Source: Actinomycetes bacterium
GTDB lineage: Bacteria; Actinomycetota; Acidimicrobiia; Acidimicrobiales; RAAP-2
DNA length: 5,580 nucleotides
NCBI GenBank assembly: GCA_021791615.1
Contig: JAJYWG010000440.1
Span: 1-5,580, forward strand
Reading direction: 5' to 3'
Below are positions 3,986 through 5,580 of the stretch, piece by piece. The notes under the pieces are model-generated. The model was given only the letters and a program-made list of their open reading frames with translations, had not been told where the DNA came from and made no database searches. Each line of letters opens with the position of its first letter. The stretch's first letter is position 1. The position numbers were made by a program, and so were the translations under genes.

Positions 3986-4905
3986 CTGCGGTGCGTTCTT
4001 CTTCCCGCCGGAGGCGGCCGGGGCGGACGACGGATCGGCTGATGTTCGACGTGGTGTCCTCGCTGACCGACCGAGACCGGCACATCCTCCGTCTCATCCG
4101 TTGGCATCGAGTGCTCACCACCAGCCAGGTGCAGGCGATGTTCTTCTCGGACCGCAACACCGCCCAGCACCGGATGACCCGGCTCTACCAGTTGCGTCTG
4201 GTCGAACGCTTCCGACCACCCCATGCCGGCCGTGAGGCCGAGTACCACTACGTGCTCGACCGGCTCGGCGCGCTCGTCGTCGCCGTGATGGCCCTCCCCG
4301 ACCTCGACCGGGAAGTCAAGGTCCGGTGGCGCACGGACCAGGCACTGTCCATCGCCACCAGCCAGCGCCTCGCCCACACGGTCGGCACGAACGACGTCTT
4401 CGTCCGCCTTGCCGCCGCGGCCCGGCACGACCCGGACGCGGAGCTGGTCACCTGGTGGGGCGAGCGGTACTGCAAGGCCAACCTTGGCGAGGTGGTCCGC
4501 CCCGACGGGGTGGGCGTGTGGCGAGAGGGGGAGGCCGTCGTCACCTTCTGCCTGGAGTACGACGGGGGCACCGAGCCCCTCGCCCGCATCAGTGCCAAGG
4601 CCGACGAGTACGCCCGGCTGGAGCGGGCCTGGGGCATCGCCTTCTGGCTCCTGGTCGTCGTGCCCGGTCCGCGCCGCGAGCGCGGTGTCCGGGCCGCGCT
4701 GGCCGGCAGTGGGCTGGCCGCGGCCACCACTACCAGGACCGGCGCGTTGGCGCCGGAGACGGCCGGATGGGCGCCCCTTGACGCCGAAGGGATCCGGCTG
4801 CGCCTGGCCGAGCTGGCCGGCTGGCCCCGGCCGGCGGCGTCGATAGCCAGGGTGGCCGAAGCCGCCCGCCTGCGTGCCAACGAGCCGACTGCCGAGGCGG
4901 GGTGA
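3982..4905 (+). CDS. Replic_Relax family protein, canonical copy
   Basis: The product has 307 residues. A basic N-terminal tail (RSSSRRRRPGR, 5-15) precedes a winged helix at about 28-78 (LTDRDRHILRLIRWHRVLTTSQV, in two helices, then NTAQHRMTRLYQLRLVERF). Next come a YHYVLDRLG strand (88-96) and the conserved HTVGTNDVFVRL (132-143). The C-terminal core has R-P-D (173-175) and LEYDGGTEPLARI (191-203), the PD...ExDxGTE pattern of this family, which resembles a PD-(D/E)XK nuclease fold, though activity is not established. Family members are found on plasmids and conjugative or integrative elements of Gram-positive bacteria as replication or mobilisation accessories. The start overlaps the upstream stop by ATGA. 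A serine recombinase follows after 68 bp. The family assignment is confident; the biochemical role is inferred. Confidence 0.88.
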   Translation: MTAVRSSSRRRRPGRTTDRLMFDVVSSLTDRDRHILRLIRWHRVLTTSQVQAMFFSDRNTAQHRMTRLYQLRLVERFRPPHAGREAEYHYVLDRLGALVVAVMALPDLDREVKVRWRTDQALSIATSQRLAHTVGTNDVFVRLAAAARHDPDAELVTWWGERYCKANLGEVVRPDGVGVWREGEAVVTFCLEYDGGTEPLARISAKADEYARLERAWGIAFWLLVVVPGPRRERGVRAALAGSGLAAATTTRTGALAPETAGWAPLDAEGIRLRLAELAGWPRPAASIARVAEAARLRANEPTAEAG

Positions 4906-4958
4906 CGGCTGGCTTGCAATCGGCGGTGGATCGAGACCTGATGGACAGATGGGAACCG

Positions 4959-4964
4959 AAGGAG
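4959..4964 (+). promoter_or_regulatory. Strong ribosome binding site of the recombinase
   Basis: AAGGAG lies 9 bases before ATG 4974, the strongest Shine-Dalgarno match in the window. It argues for ATG 4974 rather than the in-frame ATG 4941, which has no such site. Confidence 0.7.
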
Positions 4965-4973
4965 CGTGAGGCG

Positions 4974-5580
4974 ATGCGCTGTGTGATCTACCTGCGGGTG
5001 TCCACCCGCGAGCAGGCCGAGAAGGGCGAGGGGGAGGAGGGCTTCTCAATCCCGGCCCAGCGCGAAGCCTGCACCCGCCACATCCGAGACGCCGGCTGGC
5101 TACTCACCGACGAGTACGTGGACCGGGGCGAGTCGGCCCGGTCCGCCGACCGTCCGGCCCTCCAGGCCATGCTCGCCCGCATTGCCGAGGACCGAGACGT
5201 CGACGCGGTGGTGGTCCACAAGATCGACCGCCTCGCCCGCAACATGGAAGACCACGTCGCCATCCGGGCCCTTCTGCGCCGTCGCGGTGTGGCGCTGGTG
5301 TCGGTGACCGAGAACGTCGAGGAGACCGCCTCGGGACGCCTGGTCGAGGGCATCCACGCCCTCATGGCCGAGTTCTACTCGGCCAACCTCGCCAACGAGA
5401 TCAAGAAGGGCCTCACCCAGAAGGCGAAGCAAGGTGGCTTCCCCCACGGCGCCCCGCTCGGCTACGCCAACCTGCGCGAAGTCGTCGGCGGCCGCCAGGT
5501 GGCGCGCATCGTTCCCGACCCCGAACGCGGCCCGCTCATCGCCCGCGCCTTCGAGCACTACGCGACCGGCGACTGGACCC
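4974..5580 (+). CDS. Large serine recombinase / integrase, 5' part
   Basis: Two hundred and two complete codons are visible before the window ends. The resolvase-type catalytic domain shows YLRVST (6-11) with the nucleophile Ser10 and Arg8, FSIPAQ (24-29), DRGESARSADRPAL (50-63) and HKIDRLARN (82-90) with the conserved Asp85, Arg86 and Arg89. A long helix through MAEFYSANLANEIKKG joins this to the start of the recombinase domain (GGFPHGAPLGY, from about 153). Large serine recombinases cut and rejoin attP and attB to integrate or excise phages and integrative elements without host factors, often needing a directionality factor for excision. A total length of 450-600 residues is usual. Its place just after the Replic_Relax operon suggests it moves this module; the attachment site probably lies beyond the right edge. 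No damage is visible in the catalytic part. Confidence 0.93.
   Translation, partial: MRCVIYLRVSTREQAEKGEGEEGFSIPAQREACTRHIRDAGWLLTDEYVDRGESARSADRPALQAMLARIAEDRDVDAVVVHKIDRLARNMEDHVAIRALLRRRGVALVSVTENVEETASGRLVEGIHALMAEFYSANLANEIKKGLTQKAKQGGFPHGAPLGYANLREVVGGRQVARIVPDPERGPLIARAFEHYATGDWT

Noticed and set aside
3781..5049. A 422-codon open frame on the minus strand.
   Set aside because: It lies opposite the Replic_Relax and recombinase genes, whose family motifs are clear on the plus strand. Its product is low-complexity Pro/Gly/Arg sequence without a fold, typical of a mirror frame in GC-rich DNA.

Overview
The window is GC-rich throughout. Its codons end mostly in G or C, it uses GTG and TTG starts, and many genes overlap by 4 bases (ATGA, TTGA, GTGA). 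Together with the protein families present, this points to an actinomycete-type bacterium (Actinomycetota). No species can be named from the sequence alone.

Left part (1-1517). On the minus strand, a small BrnT-like toxin candidate (286-53) overlaps by ATGA the first codons of a partner gene that leaves the window at base 1, probably its antitoxin. Divergent from it, on the plus strand, is a three-gene operon: a PadR-family repressor (431-760), a small two-helix membrane protein with the 'YPxxWRxxYGEE' signature often seen beside PadR genes (757-1110), and a three-helix membrane protein (1107-1517). Both junctions are 4-base overlaps. The toxin and padR each have a TACGAT -10 box 6-7 bases before the start codon, so both are probably translated from leaderless mRNAs. 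A 7-bp inverted repeat covers the padR -10 box and start codon and is a good candidate autoregulatory operator.

Middle (1524-2471). A complete extended-SDR NAD-dependent epimerase/dehydratase lies on the minus strand, convergent with the membrane operon. It is followed by about 250 bp of non-coding DNA that carries a near-consensus sigma-70 promoter facing right.

Right part (2472-5580). A mobile-element module starts here. It holds a winged-helix Replic_Relax-type protein (2472-3371), an unrecognised 205-residue ORF (3368-3985), a second and more canonical Replic_Relax protein (3982-4905), and a large serine recombinase that runs off the right edge (4974-5580+). The first three are joined by ATGA overlaps on both sides and look like one operon. 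The middle ORF is the strangest part of the window. It contains four copies of a 12-bp motif spaced exactly 33 bp apart, five 12-bp tandem units that end in an inverted repeat, and a segment whose codon statistics favour a reading frame other than the one that fills the gap. I read this as either a repeat-containing accessory protein or a cis-acting site (origin, transfer or loading site) embedded between two DNA-binding paralogues. The sequence alone does not decide between them.
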